A stretch of 8,918 bases of DNA from Pseudomonadota bacterium (GTDB lineage: Bacteria; Pseudomonadota; Alphaproteobacteria; Caulobacterales; Caulobacteraceae), in the NCBI GenBank assembly GCA_023432855.1, contig JAEZEZ010000075.1, positions 1-8,918 on the forward strand, read 5' to 3'. Made by a program: the position numbers and the translations under genes. Positions 1-8,687 of this stretch are shown piece after piece. Under the pieces are notes generated by a model that ran no database searches, was not told the DNA's origin, and saw only the letters and a program-made list of their open reading frames with translations. Each line of letters opens with the position of its first letter. The stretch's first letter is position 1.

Positions 1-1
1 C

Positions 2-1063
2 GCGCTCGGCGTGGCCACGCCATTTTCTATTTTGGGGGGCGGGGGCGGGGGCGCGCGCGCCGGGGTGCTGGTGCGCAACGCCGAGGCGCTGGAGCGCTTC
101 GAGAAGGTGGATGTCCTGCTGGTCGACAAGACCGGCACCCTGACCCGGGGCCAGCCCGCCCTGACCGCGATCGAGACGGTCGAGGGCGCCGACCCCGACG
201 AGGCCCTGCGCCTGGCCGCCAGCCTCGAGCGCGGCAGCGAGCACCCGATCGCCGAGGCCATCGTCCGCGCCGCCCGCGAGCGAAACCTCGCCCTGGCCGA
301 GCCCGCGGGCTTCGAATCCCCCGTCGGCAAGGGGGTCATGGGCCAGGTCGACGGCCGCGCCGTCATCATCGGCCGCGCCCCCTTCCTGCAGGAGCACGGG
401 ATCGACACGGCCCCGCTGGCCGCCCGCGCCGACGCCCTGCGCACCGAGGGGGCCACGGCCGTCTTCGCCGCCGCCGACGGCGCCCTGCTGGCGGTGCTGG
501 CGGTCGCCGACCCGGTCAAGCCCACCACCCGCCCGGCGCTGGAGGCCCTGGCCCGGGCCGGCGTCGAGGTGGTCATGGTCACCGGCGACAACGCCGTGAC
601 CGCCAACGCCGTGGCCGCGAAGCTGGGCATCCACGAGGTGAAGGCCGACACCCCGCCCGACCGCAAGGCGGCCCTGGTCGAGGAATACCGCGCCCGCGGC
701 CGCCACGTGGCCTTCGCCGGCGACGGGGTGAACGACGCCCCGGCGCTGGCCGCCGCCGACGTCGGCATCGCCATGGGCGCCGGCGCCGACGTGGCCATCG
801 AGAGCGCCCACATCACCCTGCTGTCGGGCGACCTCGGCGGCATCGTGCGGGCGCGCAGGCTGTCGAAGGCGGTGATGAACAACATCCGCCAGAACCTGTT
901 CCTGGCCTTCGTCTACAACGCGCTGGGCGTGCCGGTGGCCGCGGGCGTGCTCTACCCCGTCTTCGGCCTCCTGCTCTCCCCCGCCATCGCCGCAGCCGCC
1001 ATGGCGCTGAGTTCGGTCAGCGTGGTGGGCAATGCGCTCAGGCTGAGGGCGGCGGGGCTGTGA
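2..1063 (+). CDS. copA: Cu(+)-exporting P1B-type ATPase, C-terminal part (5' end outside window)
   Basis: Inner-membrane pump that exports monovalent copper using ATP. The frame is open from base 2 and the first residues (ALGVATP) are those that directly follow the CPC metal-binding motif of TM6, so the N-terminal metal-binding domain and first six helices lie left of the window; the GTG at 11 is not a start. Visible in order: phosphorylation motif DKTGTLT (Asp codon at 125), SEHP nucleotide-binding motif (around 236-247), MVTGDN (around 575-592), GDGVNDAPAL hinge motif (719-748), then two C-terminal helices carrying YN (914-919) and MALSS (1001-1015). In this family YN in TM7 and MxxSS in TM8 mark the Cu+ subgroup (P1B-1), which supports copA over a Zn/Cd pump. 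Anomaly: at bases 20-53 the usual M-S-I-M-V-G-T-G-x-G-A stretch reads F-S-I-L-G-G-G-G-G-G-A, probably bad base calls (see findings). The gene ends 10 bases before repeat copy A. Confidence 0.93.
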   Translation, partial: ALGVATPFSILGGGGGGARAGVLVRNAEALERFEKVDVLLVDKTGTLTRGQPALTAIETVEGADPDEALRLAASLERGSEHPIAEAIVRAARERNLALAEPAGFESPVGKGVMGQVDGRAVIIGRAPFLQEHGIDTAPLAARADALRTEGATAVFAAADGALLAVLAVADPVKPTTRPALEALARAGVEVVMVTGDNAVTANAVAAKLGIHEVKADTPPDRKAALVEEYRARGRHVAFAGDGVNDAPALAAADVGIAMGAGADVAIESAHITLLSGDLGGIVRARRLSKAVMNNIRQNLFLAFVYNALGVPVAAGVLYPVFGLLLSPAIAAAAMALSSVSVVGNALRLRAAGL

Positions 1064-1073
1064 GGCCCTGAAT

Positions 1074-1256
1074 CCTTACCCGATGGGTAAGGTGGATCGC
1101 GGGCCACCGGCCCGCGAGACGGATCGGGCCCGCCCCGTCAGGGGCGGGTCGGCGCCCTAGTCCTGAAACCTCAGCACCCCGACCGCGCTGCGCGCGACCC
1201 GACCCGTCCCGGCGCCAACGCCGGGCCACCCTACCCGACGGGTAGGGAGTGAAGGG
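1074..1256 (+). repeat. Interspersed palindromic repeat, copy A
   Basis: One of four copies of a ~180-bp element in this window, lying between the convergent copper ATPase and terminase genes. It is a string of hairpins: CCTTACCC-gat-GGGTAAGG (1074-1092), TCGCGGGCC-acc-GGCCCGCGA (1097-1117), CCCGCCCC-gtca-GGGGCGGG (1129-1148), a GC-rich palindromic stretch around 1181-1200, and CCCTACCC-gac-GGGTAGGG (1229-1247), then AGTGAAGGG flush against the terminase stop codon. Copies B and C share the same order of modules. It could act as a two-way transcription terminator for the convergent genes. No protein is credible here; open frames through it only translate the repeat. Confidence 0.9.
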
Positions 1257-2564
1257 CTAGATCATCCAGCTCTCCGGCCCGCCCGCCCCGACGCTCCCGC
1301 TCCGCTTCCGCGGCTGCTGCTCGCGCAGGCTGACGGCGAGGTAGCGGAAGGCGTCGGCGGCGTGGGAGGCCCAGTCGTGCAGCGGCTGGCCCGCCGGCCG
1401 CCCCTCCTCCACCGCGTAGCGATAGTGCCTGAGCGCATGCAGCCCGTCGGCGCAGCGCTCCTGGTCGAACCAGCAGCGGTCGAACACCGTGCGCGCGGCG
1501 TTGATCCCGTCGGCCACGCTCACCCGCGGCACGAGGCGAGGCTTGCGGCAGCCCGCGCGCACCTGGTCCATGATGGTTCGCCCCTCCGCCGCCAGCAGCT
1601 TCGCCGTCGCGTCGTGGGGCAGCCAGTCCTCGCCCCACTGCCATGGCCGCTTGTTCAGCTCGGCGTTGAACCAGCCGACCGTCTTTCCGGCCCCTTGCAG
1701 GAAGTCGATGACCCGGAACTCGCCGCCCACCGACTGGGCCATCCAGATGCAGACGCTGTCGGCCCAGCCCAGATCCCAGAAGGTGTGGACGGGGAAGCCC
1801 GGCTCGTGCGGCACGGCCGTCAGCCGCCCTTCCTCGCGCGCCCTGGCCAGCTCGGCGGCGAACACCGCCCCCTCCACCGCCCGGCGGCACTCCCCGTTCC
1901 ACACGTGCGCCCAGGCCGCGGGGTCGCGGGCCTTCAGATCCTCCTGCTCCGCGCGCAGCACGTCCGGCAGGTAAGGATTGTCGCTCCAGTTCCGGCGCAT
2001 GACCCGCGCGTTGGCCGGCGGGTTGATGACGAAGCGCTGGTAGGCCTCGTCTTCCTCCATTTCGGGATTGAAGGTGGCCCAGATCTCGGACCTCGACTTG
2101 CGGATGGTCGGAATAAGGATGTCCCACGAGGAGCGTGAAACGCACTGGGCCTCCTCAACCCAGCAGATGTCGATGCCCTCCAGTGAGCGCAGCCCGGACA
2201 CGTTGTGACGCAGACCCGCGAAAAGGAACTCGGAGCCGTTGCACCCCCGGATGGTCTCGGCGCCGACCCGATAGTGCCGGCGAAGGCCCAGCTCTTCGCG
2301 TTGGTCGACGAGCAGCCTGTGGACGCTGTCCTTGATGGAGCGCTGGAACTCCCGCGCGCAGAGGACACGAAAGGGCTTGTACCGGCAGATGGTCAGCAGC
2401 GCCCGGGCGACGGCCCAGGACTTCCCCCCTCCTCGCCCTCCATGGATTACGCGGTAGCGCCATGAGCCGACGAAGTGAGCCGCCAGTTCATCCGGCAGGC
2501 ACTCCCGCAGATAGCCCAGCATCGAAGTCTCTCTGGGATATTTCACATCCTGGGGATCGGTCAT
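1257..2564 (-). CDS. terL: Phage terminase large subunit (Terminase_3 / PBSX type)
   Basis: Packaging motor and nuclease that cuts phage DNA concatemers and pumps the DNA into the procapsid. The 435-residue product matches the usual length. The ATPase half has Walker A GGRGGGKS (residues 42-49), Walker B followed by the catalytic acid in DICWVEEAQ (132-140) and the coupling motif TFNP (164-167). The nuclease half has WDLGWADS (263-270), PHD (316-318) and HDWASHAADAF (396-406), which supply the metal-binding acids. Between them lie the family blocks SIKDSVHRLL and LRHNVSGLRSLEG. The ATG at 2564 is chosen because it overlaps the small-subunit stop as ATGA, typical of translational coupling; the same frame stays open upstream to 2987, but that stretch is a shadow of the small-subunit gene. 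All motifs look intact, so it could still be expressed. No portal, protease or capsid gene follows: repeat A touches the stop codon and the next gene is copA. Confidence 0.95.
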   Translation of the reverse strand: MTDPQDVKYPRETSMLGYLRECLPDELAAHFVGSWRYRVIHGGRGGGKSWAVARALLTICRYKPFRVLCAREFQRSIKDSVHRLLVDQREELGLRRHYRVGAETIRGCNGSEFLFAGLRHNVSGLRSLEGIDICWVEEAQCVSRSSWDILIPTIRKSRSEIWATFNPEMEEDEAYQRFVINPPANARVMRRNWSDNPYLPDVLRAEQEDLKARDPAAWAHVWNGECRRAVEGAVFAAELARAREEGRLTAVPHEPGFPVHTFWDLGWADSVCIWMAQSVGGEFRVIDFLQGAGKTVGWFNAELNKRPWQWGEDWLPHDATAKLLAAEGRTIMDQVRAGCRKPRLVPRVSVADGINAARTVFDRCWFDQERCADGLHALRHYRYAVEEGRPAGQPLHDWASHAADAFRYLAVSLREQQPRKRSGSVGAGGPESWMI

Positions 2565-2956
2565 TCGTCGCGGAAGTCGATCTCTTCGAGGTGCTCGGGC
2601 AGCAGGTTCAGCCCGTCCAGCTCGCTCAGCGGAGCCAGCGTCTTTGGCAGCAGGCCCAGGAATTGACGGCGGGCCTGGACGCGAAGTCGGTCGCGCGGGA
2701 GCCCGCCCTCGCCGCCCCCGTCGTCGGCGATGCCGAGCATCTGTTCCGCCACGCTCTGGCTGGAGAGGTGCTTGGCCTGCAGGTACATAAGCCGGAACGC
2801 ATTGTGCTCCACCAGCCAGCGATAGACGGCGCACGGCGAAACCTTCCGCGCCTTGCAGATGGCCTCGAGCCTGCGGCCCGTGGCGATGTCGTCGCAGATC
2901 TTCTGGGCAAGGCGCGGGTCGTATGGCCGGGGGTGTTTTCGCGTGGGCCTCGTCAT
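2561..2956 (-). CDS. terS: Phage terminase small subunit (Sf6-type-like, helix-turn-helix)
   Basis: DNA-recognition subunit that selects the packaging site and loads the large subunit. The product has 131 residues. Residues 13-50 resemble the N-terminal DNA-binding part of terminase small subunits (an Ala/Arg-rich helix, then AICKARKVSPCAVYRWL as the helix-turn-helix). The middle (about 55-100) keeps the pattern of an AEQMLGIADDG stretch followed by an arginine-rich RDRLRVQARRQFLG helix; the tail is acidic (EHLEEIDFRDE) and may contact the large subunit. The ATG at 2956 has a GAGGAA Shine-Dalgarno six bases upstream on the minus strand. The stop overlaps the start of terL by ATGA, so the two form one operon. 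Family identity rests on the pattern and on the adjacent terL. Confidence 0.87.
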   Translation of the reverse strand: MTRPTRKHPRPYDPRLAQKICDDIATGRRLEAICKARKVSPCAVYRWLVEHNAFRLMYLQAKHLSSQSVAEQMLGIADDGGGEGGLPRDRLRVQARRQFLGLLPKTLAPLSELDGLNLLPEHLEEIDFRDE

Positions 2957-3043
2957 GGATTTTCCTCGGGCTTGAGTGTGCGTTCACGGGCGGCGGAGCC
3001 CCCCCTGTGGATGACCGCCGGTCTCGAAATCTGCGGGGGATAA

Positions 3044-3055
3044 GCGGGCGCCCGC
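3044..3055. other. 12-bp perfect palindrome in the divergent terS / zinc-ribbon intergenic region
   Basis: GCGGGCGCCCGC is self-complementary and sits between two divergently transcribed genes (gap 2957-3119). It could be an operator or just a GC-rich palindrome. I see no convincing -35/-10 pair for either gene in the gap. Confidence 0.3.
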
Positions 3056-3119
3056 CTGACGCCCGGGCGTGGATGGGCTATCTTCGGCCGCGTCGGTCGG
3101 CTCCTGACGCGGAGCCTCC

Positions 3120-3458
3120 ATGGACCTGCCTGACGATCCCAAGTGGGGGGTGAACTTCTTCTGTCTCGCCTGCGGGGCGGTCAGCGTGCGGCCGTGCGCC
3201 TGGCTGAAGCGGACCTATGGCGTGACCCGGCTGGACGAGGTCGGACGCCGCGCCCGCTGCCTGACCTATCACAAGGGGGTGCGCTGCGGCGGCCGCGCGC
3301 GGGTGGAGTTCCGCGACATCACCCCGCCGCCGCCGCCGACGGTCTCGGCCCCGACCCACTGGTACCTGCGGCCCGATGTCTGGAAGCGCCGCCGGCCCAC
3401 GGACCGCGACGAACACAAATTGCACCCTGATCCGGCCCCGCCGGTCAAGCGCCCGTGA
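3120..3458 (+). CDS. Small Cys-rich zinc-ribbon-like protein, function unknown
   Basis: The 112-residue product has an N-terminal Cys pattern suggesting a zinc ribbon: C15-x2-C18-G, then C47 with H51 and C56-GG. The first half (WGVNFFCLACGAVSVRPCAWL) resembles small alphaproteobacterial proteins with a CxxCG...CxxCG layout, but here the second knuckle is stretched: C47 and C56 are eight residues apart, with H51 a possible ligand. After residue 65 it turns proline- and arginine-rich (PPPPPT, then basic segments), likely disordered and possibly nucleic-acid binding. The ATG at 3120 has GGAG five bases upstream. It is divergent from the terminase genes and 39 bases before the DUF6894 gene. Its role is not recognised; whether it belongs to the phage remnant is unclear. 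Confidence 0.68.
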   Translation: MDLPDDPKWGVNFFCLACGAVSVRPCAWLKRTYGVTRLDEVGRRARCLTYHKGVRCGGRARVEFRDITPPPPPTVSAPTHWYLRPDVWKRRRPTDRDEHKLHPDPAPPVKRP

Positions 3459-3497
3459 TCGCGGGAACCCGCGACCTTCGCGCGCGATTTCGCCGCC

Positions 3498-3770
3498 ATG
3501 CAGAGGTTCTATTTCAATATCAGCGACGGCCGCGATTTCGAGGACGACGAGGGCACCCTCCTGCCCGGCGTCGAGGCCGCAAGAGAGGAGGCGTCGCGCA
3601 TTCTCGCGGCCCACCTCAAGGATCACCCCGCCGAACCGTGGAGGGAGGGCGAACTGACCGTGACGGTCCAGGACGAGCATCGCCTCATCCTCTTCGTGAT
3701 GACGGTCACCGGCCGCGCGGCGGCCGCCGTGTCCGCGGGCGGAAGCGGCGCCGAACGGTGCACGACCTGA
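3498..3770 (+). CDS. DUF6894 family protein
   Basis: The 90-residue product starts MQRFYFNISDGRDFEDDEGTLLPG, the hallmark of the DUF6894 family (MxRYYFxxxDG...DxEGxxLPxxxAAxxEA). The family core continues through VEAAREEASRILAAHL and ends with a strand-rich TVTVQDEHRLILFVM segment. These are small cytoplasmic proteins common in Rhizobiales and Caulobacterales and have no established function. The C-terminal 20 residues (Ala/Gly-rich, ending ERCTT) run past the usual family end. No Shine-Dalgarno sequence is visible before the ATG; a weak EcfG-like pair (GGAAC 3464-3468, CGAT 3485-3488) would place transcription start almost at the ATG. The gene lies 39 bases after the zinc-ribbon gene and could be co-transcribed with it. 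Confidence 0.78.
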   Translation: MQRFYFNISDGRDFEDDEGTLLPGVEAAREEASRILAAHLKDHPAEPWREGELTVTVQDEHRLILFVMTVTGRAAAAVSAGGSGAERCTT

Positions 3771-3860
3771 CCGCCGCGAAATCCGCCGCCCTCGGGGAAC
3801 CGACCGCAAGCTTCGCCGTTTAACCCCTGACGCTTTCCCAGCGTCCTTCATTCTCCGTGG

Positions 3861-3890
3861 GGGCCCGCGTAAGGGTTTTTGCGCGGGCCC
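3861..3890 (+). terminator. Terminator-like hairpin after the DUF6894 gene
   Basis: GGGCCCGCG (3861-3869) pairs with CGCGGGCCC (3882-3890) around a 12-base loop. The stem is strong, but the T run lies in the loop and only a weak TTCGCTT follows, so it is not a textbook intrinsic terminator. Its position, 90 bases after the DUF6894 stop and before the kinase promoter, suits separation of two transcription units. The rest of 3771-3970 shows no gene. Confidence 0.45.
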
Positions 3891-3970
3891 TTCGCTTCGA
3901 AACCGCCCCTCGCCCCCCTGGCCCGAACCTCGCAGGCTCGGGAACCGTGAGCTATTTCGGGACTTTGTCG

Positions 3971-3995
3971 GGAACCCCACACTTGCCTGTGCGTT
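3971..3995 (+). promoter_or_regulatory. Sigma-EcfG (general stress) type promoter for the hybrid kinase
   Basis: GGAAC (3971-3975), exactly 16 bases, then CGTT (3992-3995). This equals the consensus of EcfG-family sigma factors (SigT in Caulobacter), GGAAC-N16/17-CGTT. Transcription would start around 4000-4004, before both possible kinase starts (GTG 4021, ATG 4066). A second tcgggaacc copy at 3938-3946 lies 30 bases upstream but lacks a matching -10 element. Confidence 0.65.
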
Positions 3996-4065
3996 GTGAT
4001 GGCGCAGCAGGGGTGAGTCCGTGCGCGCCGTCGGGAGGGGCGTGCGGTCGCGGCGTGGGACGGAC

Positions 4066-6455
<2,390 letters not shown>

Positions 6456-6459
<4 letters not shown>

Positions 6460-7304
6460 CCCATCGGCTCGGGGAAGGCCGGCAGGGCTGCGATGTCCGC
6501 GGGCACGTGCTGGCGCACCAGGCGCGCGCCCGTCTCCTTCGCCAGGGCCTCCACCCGCTCCATGCTGCGCAGGGTTGCGGCGCGGTCGGCGTTGAAGCGC
6601 GGGACGCGGCGCGCGGCCTGGCTTTCGGCCACATGCCACATGTCGCCGCTGAGCAGCACAGGCCCCGACCGCTCGAGCTTCACCAGCAACACCGAATGGC
6701 CGGGCGTGTGGCCAGGCGCCGGGTGGATGACGGCCGTCCCGTCGCCGAACACGTCGTGAGGCCCGTCGCCCTCGATGAGGAGGGTCGGCCTCTGCTCCAG
6801 CGCGGCGTAGCGCTGGAAACTTTCGGCGTGGGCCCGCGCCCTCGGGCGGAAGGCGTGGGCATGCTCATCGGCGTCGACGATCCAGGTCGCCTTCGTGAAC
6901 AGGACGGCGTTGCCGATGTGGTCGAAATGGCTGTGGGAGAGGGAGACGAACTCGATGTCCTCGGGCGCGAGCCCCAGCTCCGCCAGCTGGTCCGTCAGCC
7001 GGCGCTCGACGACCACGCCCTCGGGTCGGTCCGCCGGGGGCGTATCGGCCAGCGCCTGCGGCACGCCCGTGTCCCACAGCAGGTCGCCGCCGGGATGCCG
7101 GATCAGGAAGCAGGGGTTGGCGAGGGTCTTGGGCAAGCCCTTGTAGGCGCCGTCGTCGGCATAGTCGTCCGCGTCGGCCAGCTCGATGCGGCCGCAGTCC
7201 AGCACGTAGAGCCGAACCTCGGCCGGAGCCGCCGCGCCGGTCGCCGCCGGAGCGGGCGAGAAGGCCAGCGCCAGCAAGGCCGCGGCCGTAAACAACATGC
7301 GCAT
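6456..7304 (-). CDS. Secreted MBL-fold metallo-hydrolase, N-acyl homoserine lactonase-like
   Basis: The 282-residue product begins with a signal peptide (MRMLFTAAALLALAF, Ala-rich cleavage region near 20-26) and is probably periplasmic. The metallo-beta-lactamase fold is shown by HSHFDH (His124, His126, Asp128, His129), PGHTPGH (His199/His203), SGDMWH (Asp221) and RQH (His266), a complete two-zinc ligand set. The N-terminal block LYVLDCGRIEL...NPCFLIRHPGGDLLWDTG and the Asp-to-His spacing of 45 residues resemble the AHL lactonase (AiiA/AttM) branch, so opening of a lactone ring is the best guess; other ester or lactone substrates are possible. The ATG at 7304 has GAGGAG six bases upstream on the minus strand; an in-frame ATG two codons later is an alternative. 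Its stop shares CTAG with the convergent kinase stop. No luxI or luxR gene is in the window. Confidence 0.88.
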
Positions 7305-7490
7305 GCGGGTCTCCTCGCTGCATCCTGGAGCTGCGCAACTTCAACCGGATCGGCCGCCGACGCCAGCGCCAAAAATCGTGCGGCGCGGCGCCTCCGCCGG
7401 GGTCCGCCGCCTGCGCGTCAGGGTTGACAGATCGCGCCCCCGCCTGCCCCCTCAGCAGCCAAGCCCCACAAAATCAGAGAGTTGTTCGCC

Positions 7491-7961
7491 ATGTTCCCCG
7501 TCCGCGCCCTCGCCGTCGCCGTCGCCGTAGCTGTCGCCCTTCCCGCCGCGGCCCAGCCGGCTCCGCCGCCGCTGCCGGCCGACCCGATCGCCGCCATCGA
7601 CGGCGTCTGGCACGACCAGCGCCGCAAGGTCGACGTCACCATCAGGAACGGGGTGGTCACCATCACGAACTTCGAGACCGGCTTCAATTTCGGCGTCCTG
7701 CCCTATCGCGAAGGCGCCGTGATCGCGCGCCTGAAGAGCGGCAAGGACGAACGGGGTTCCTATCGCTACGCCGGCGAGTGCGTGACGGGCGGCTACGGCG
7801 GCCCCGGCCAGCAGTGGGTGATGGCCGACTGCGGCTCGTTCGGTCCGCTGCTGAAGCCGGTCGTCTCCGGCGGCAAGGGCACTTTCAGGTTCGGCGTCGG
7901 CGGGCTCGAGCTGTACCGGAGCGACATCATGACCGCCGAGGCCCGCGCCGCCCGCAAGTAG
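7491..7961 (+). CDS. Small secreted protein of unknown function
   Basis: From the ATG at 7491 it has 156 residues. The first ~20 form a signal peptide (MFPVRALAVAVAVAVALPAAAQ) with a likely cut after AAA, followed by a Pro-rich linker (PAPPPLPADP). The mature part is beta-rich with alternating patterns (KVDVTIRNGVVTITNFETGF, GTFRFGVGGLELYRS) and Gly/Trp features (IDGVWHD, GPGQQWVMADCGSFG). Two Cys (in AGECVTGG and MADCGSF) about 18 residues apart could form a periplasmic disulfide. A TTG at 7482 in the same frame is a worse start, since AGAGAG would then lie too close; from the ATG it is about nine bases away. It is divergent from the hydrolase gene; the 186-base gap shows a TTGACA at 7424-7429 but no good -10. 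I do not recognise the family. Confidence 0.8.
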   Translation: MFPVRALAVAVAVAVALPAAAQPAPPPLPADPIAAIDGVWHDQRRKVDVTIRNGVVTITNFETGFNFGVLPYREGAVIARLKSGKDERGSYRYAGECVTGGYGGPGQQWVMADCGSFGPLLKPVVSGGKGTFRFGVGGLELYRSDIMTAEARAARK

Positions 7962-7962
7962 C

Positions 7963-7971
7963 TTATCCACA
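7963..7971 (+). promoter_or_regulatory. Single DnaA-box sequence
   Basis: TTATCCACA, an exact consensus DnaA box, begins one base after the stop codon of the small secreted protein gene. It is alone: no cluster of boxes, AT-rich unwinding region or origin-associated gene is present, so this is not an origin. It could be an isolated DnaA binding site or chance. The surrounding gap 7962-8086 contains no gene; a weak CCCC-tattt-GGGG inverted repeat lies at 7982-7994. Confidence 0.35.
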
Positions 7972-8086
7972 GCCGACCATTCCCCTATTTGGGGTATGGC
8001 GCGGAACATCCCGCGCACGTCCGGGCAACCTTCATCATGAACGCCGGAACATGCGTGACCTGCGACGCGGTTGTCCCCAGGGAGAC

Positions 8087-8265
8087 CACTCCTTCCCCAT
8101 TGGGGAAGGTGGCTCGCGGGCGACCCGCCCGCGAGACGGTAGGGGCCCGGCGCCAGCCGGGTCGGTGTTCAATGTCCTGAATGTCTGCGCACCGACCGCG
8201 CTGCGCGCGGCCCGACCCGTCCCGGCGCTAAGCGTCGGTCCACCCTACCCAACGGGCAGGGAGTG
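8087..8265 (+). repeat. Interspersed palindromic repeat, copy B
   Basis: Same module order as copy A: CCTTCCCC-att-GGGGAAGG (8091-8109), CTCGCGGGCG-acc-CGCCCGCGAG (8113-8135), CCCGGC-gcca-GCCGGG (8146-8161), GGTCGGTG (8160-8167) able to pair with CACCGACC (8190-8197), a CCGCG/CGCGG palindrome, and CCCTACCC-aac-GGGcAGGG (8243-8261), which has one mismatch relative to A, C and D. It lies between two convergent genes and contains the last six codons and the TAG stop of the DUF559 gene on the minus strand. Confidence 0.9.
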
Positions 8266-8682
8266 GCGTTGGTCGATCGTGGTCTGCAGAAGAACGTGAA
8301 CGCCATCGAGGTTGTAGAGGACGTCCCGCGCCGGGATGCGCAGGGTCCGGATTCCGCAGGCCTTGAGCCAGGCGTCCCTCCGAGCGTCCCGCCGGGGCTG
8401 GTCGCCATATCCGTGGATGTCGCCGTCCACCTCGACCGCCAGCTTCAGGGCGTCGCAGTAGAAGTCCAGGACGTAACGGCCCTTAGGGTGCTGGCGGCGG
8501 AATTTGCAGCCCATGTGTCCGTTCGAAAGGGCGCGCCAGAGGACGATCTCCGGCAGGGTCATCTTCCGGCGCAACTGCTTGGCTCGCCGAACCGTAACTG
8601 CGGGCGCGTCTATGCGAACATTTGTAGAACATTGTTTGGTCCGCGCAAGTAATTCGTCGAGCACGCGGCCCGCACGGGCCAC
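8245..8682 (-). CDS. DUF559 (Vsr-like) endonuclease-domain protein
   Basis: The 145-residue product carries the DUF559 core, which belongs to the PD-(D/E)xK-type nucleases related to the very-short-patch repair endonuclease Vsr. Visible blocks: RRAKQLRRKMTLPEIVLWRAL (32-52), KFRRQHPKGRYVLDFYC (60-76), LAVEVDGDIH (81-90), RRDAWLKACGIRTLRI (101-116) and VLYNLDGV (121-128). Asp73, Glu84 and Asp86 are the likely catalytic acids. The GTG start at 8682 lies five bases after repeat C, whose AGGGAGTGAAGGG end supplies the ribosome-binding site; an in-frame GTG at 8664 is an alternative. The last residues HSLPVG and the TAG stop are encoded inside repeat B. Residues 1-30 precede the conserved core, have atypically AT-rich DNA and contain a LexA-like site, so the true start might be further in. 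The biological role of DUF559 proteins is not established; the substrate is unknown. Confidence 0.88.
   Translation of the reverse strand: MARAGRVLDELLARTKQCSTNVRIDAPAVTVRRAKQLRRKMTLPEIVLWRALSNGHMGCKFRRQHPKGRYVLDFYCDALKLAVEVDGDIHGYGDQPRRDARRDAWLKACGIRTLRIPARDVLYNLDGVHVLLQTTIDQRHSLPVG
8616..8630 (-). promoter_or_regulatory. LexA (SOS) box-like direct repeat inside the 5' part of the DUF559 gene
   Basis: GAAC-N7-GAAC on the plus strand, i.e. GTTC-N7-GTTC reading with the gene, is the alphaproteobacterial LexA recognition pattern. It sits in a locally AT-rich stretch (8611-8656, about 60% A+T by my count) that contrasts with the GC-rich surroundings and looks promoter-like. It overlaps codons 18-23 of the GTG-started frame. 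The eight fixed bases could occur by chance in 9 kb with moderate probability. Confidence 0.42.
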
Positions 8683-8687
8683 CCCTT

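Noticed and set aside
1231..2145. 304-codon minus-strand frame overlapping terL
   Set aside because: A shadow of terL in another frame, Arg/Gly/Ala-rich, ending in the repeat-encoded SLPVG.
2565..2987. N-terminal extension of the large terminase to an upstream ATG (576 residues)
   Set aside because: The first 141 residues are Arg/Pro/Gly-rich and overlap terS in another frame; the ATG at 2564, with ATGA coupling, gives the normal family length.
3006..3014. Second DnaA-like box (complement of TCATCCACA)
   Set aside because: One mismatch to consensus and isolated; not enough to call.
7424..7429. TTGACA as a -35 element for the small secreted protein gene
   Set aside because: No recognisable -10 element at 16-19 bases spacing; the region there is C-rich.
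8046..8072. Another EcfG-type promoter (GGAAC at 8046-8050, CGGTT at 8068-8072)
   Set aside because: The -10 part does not match CGTT at the right spacing and no plus-strand gene follows, only repeat B.
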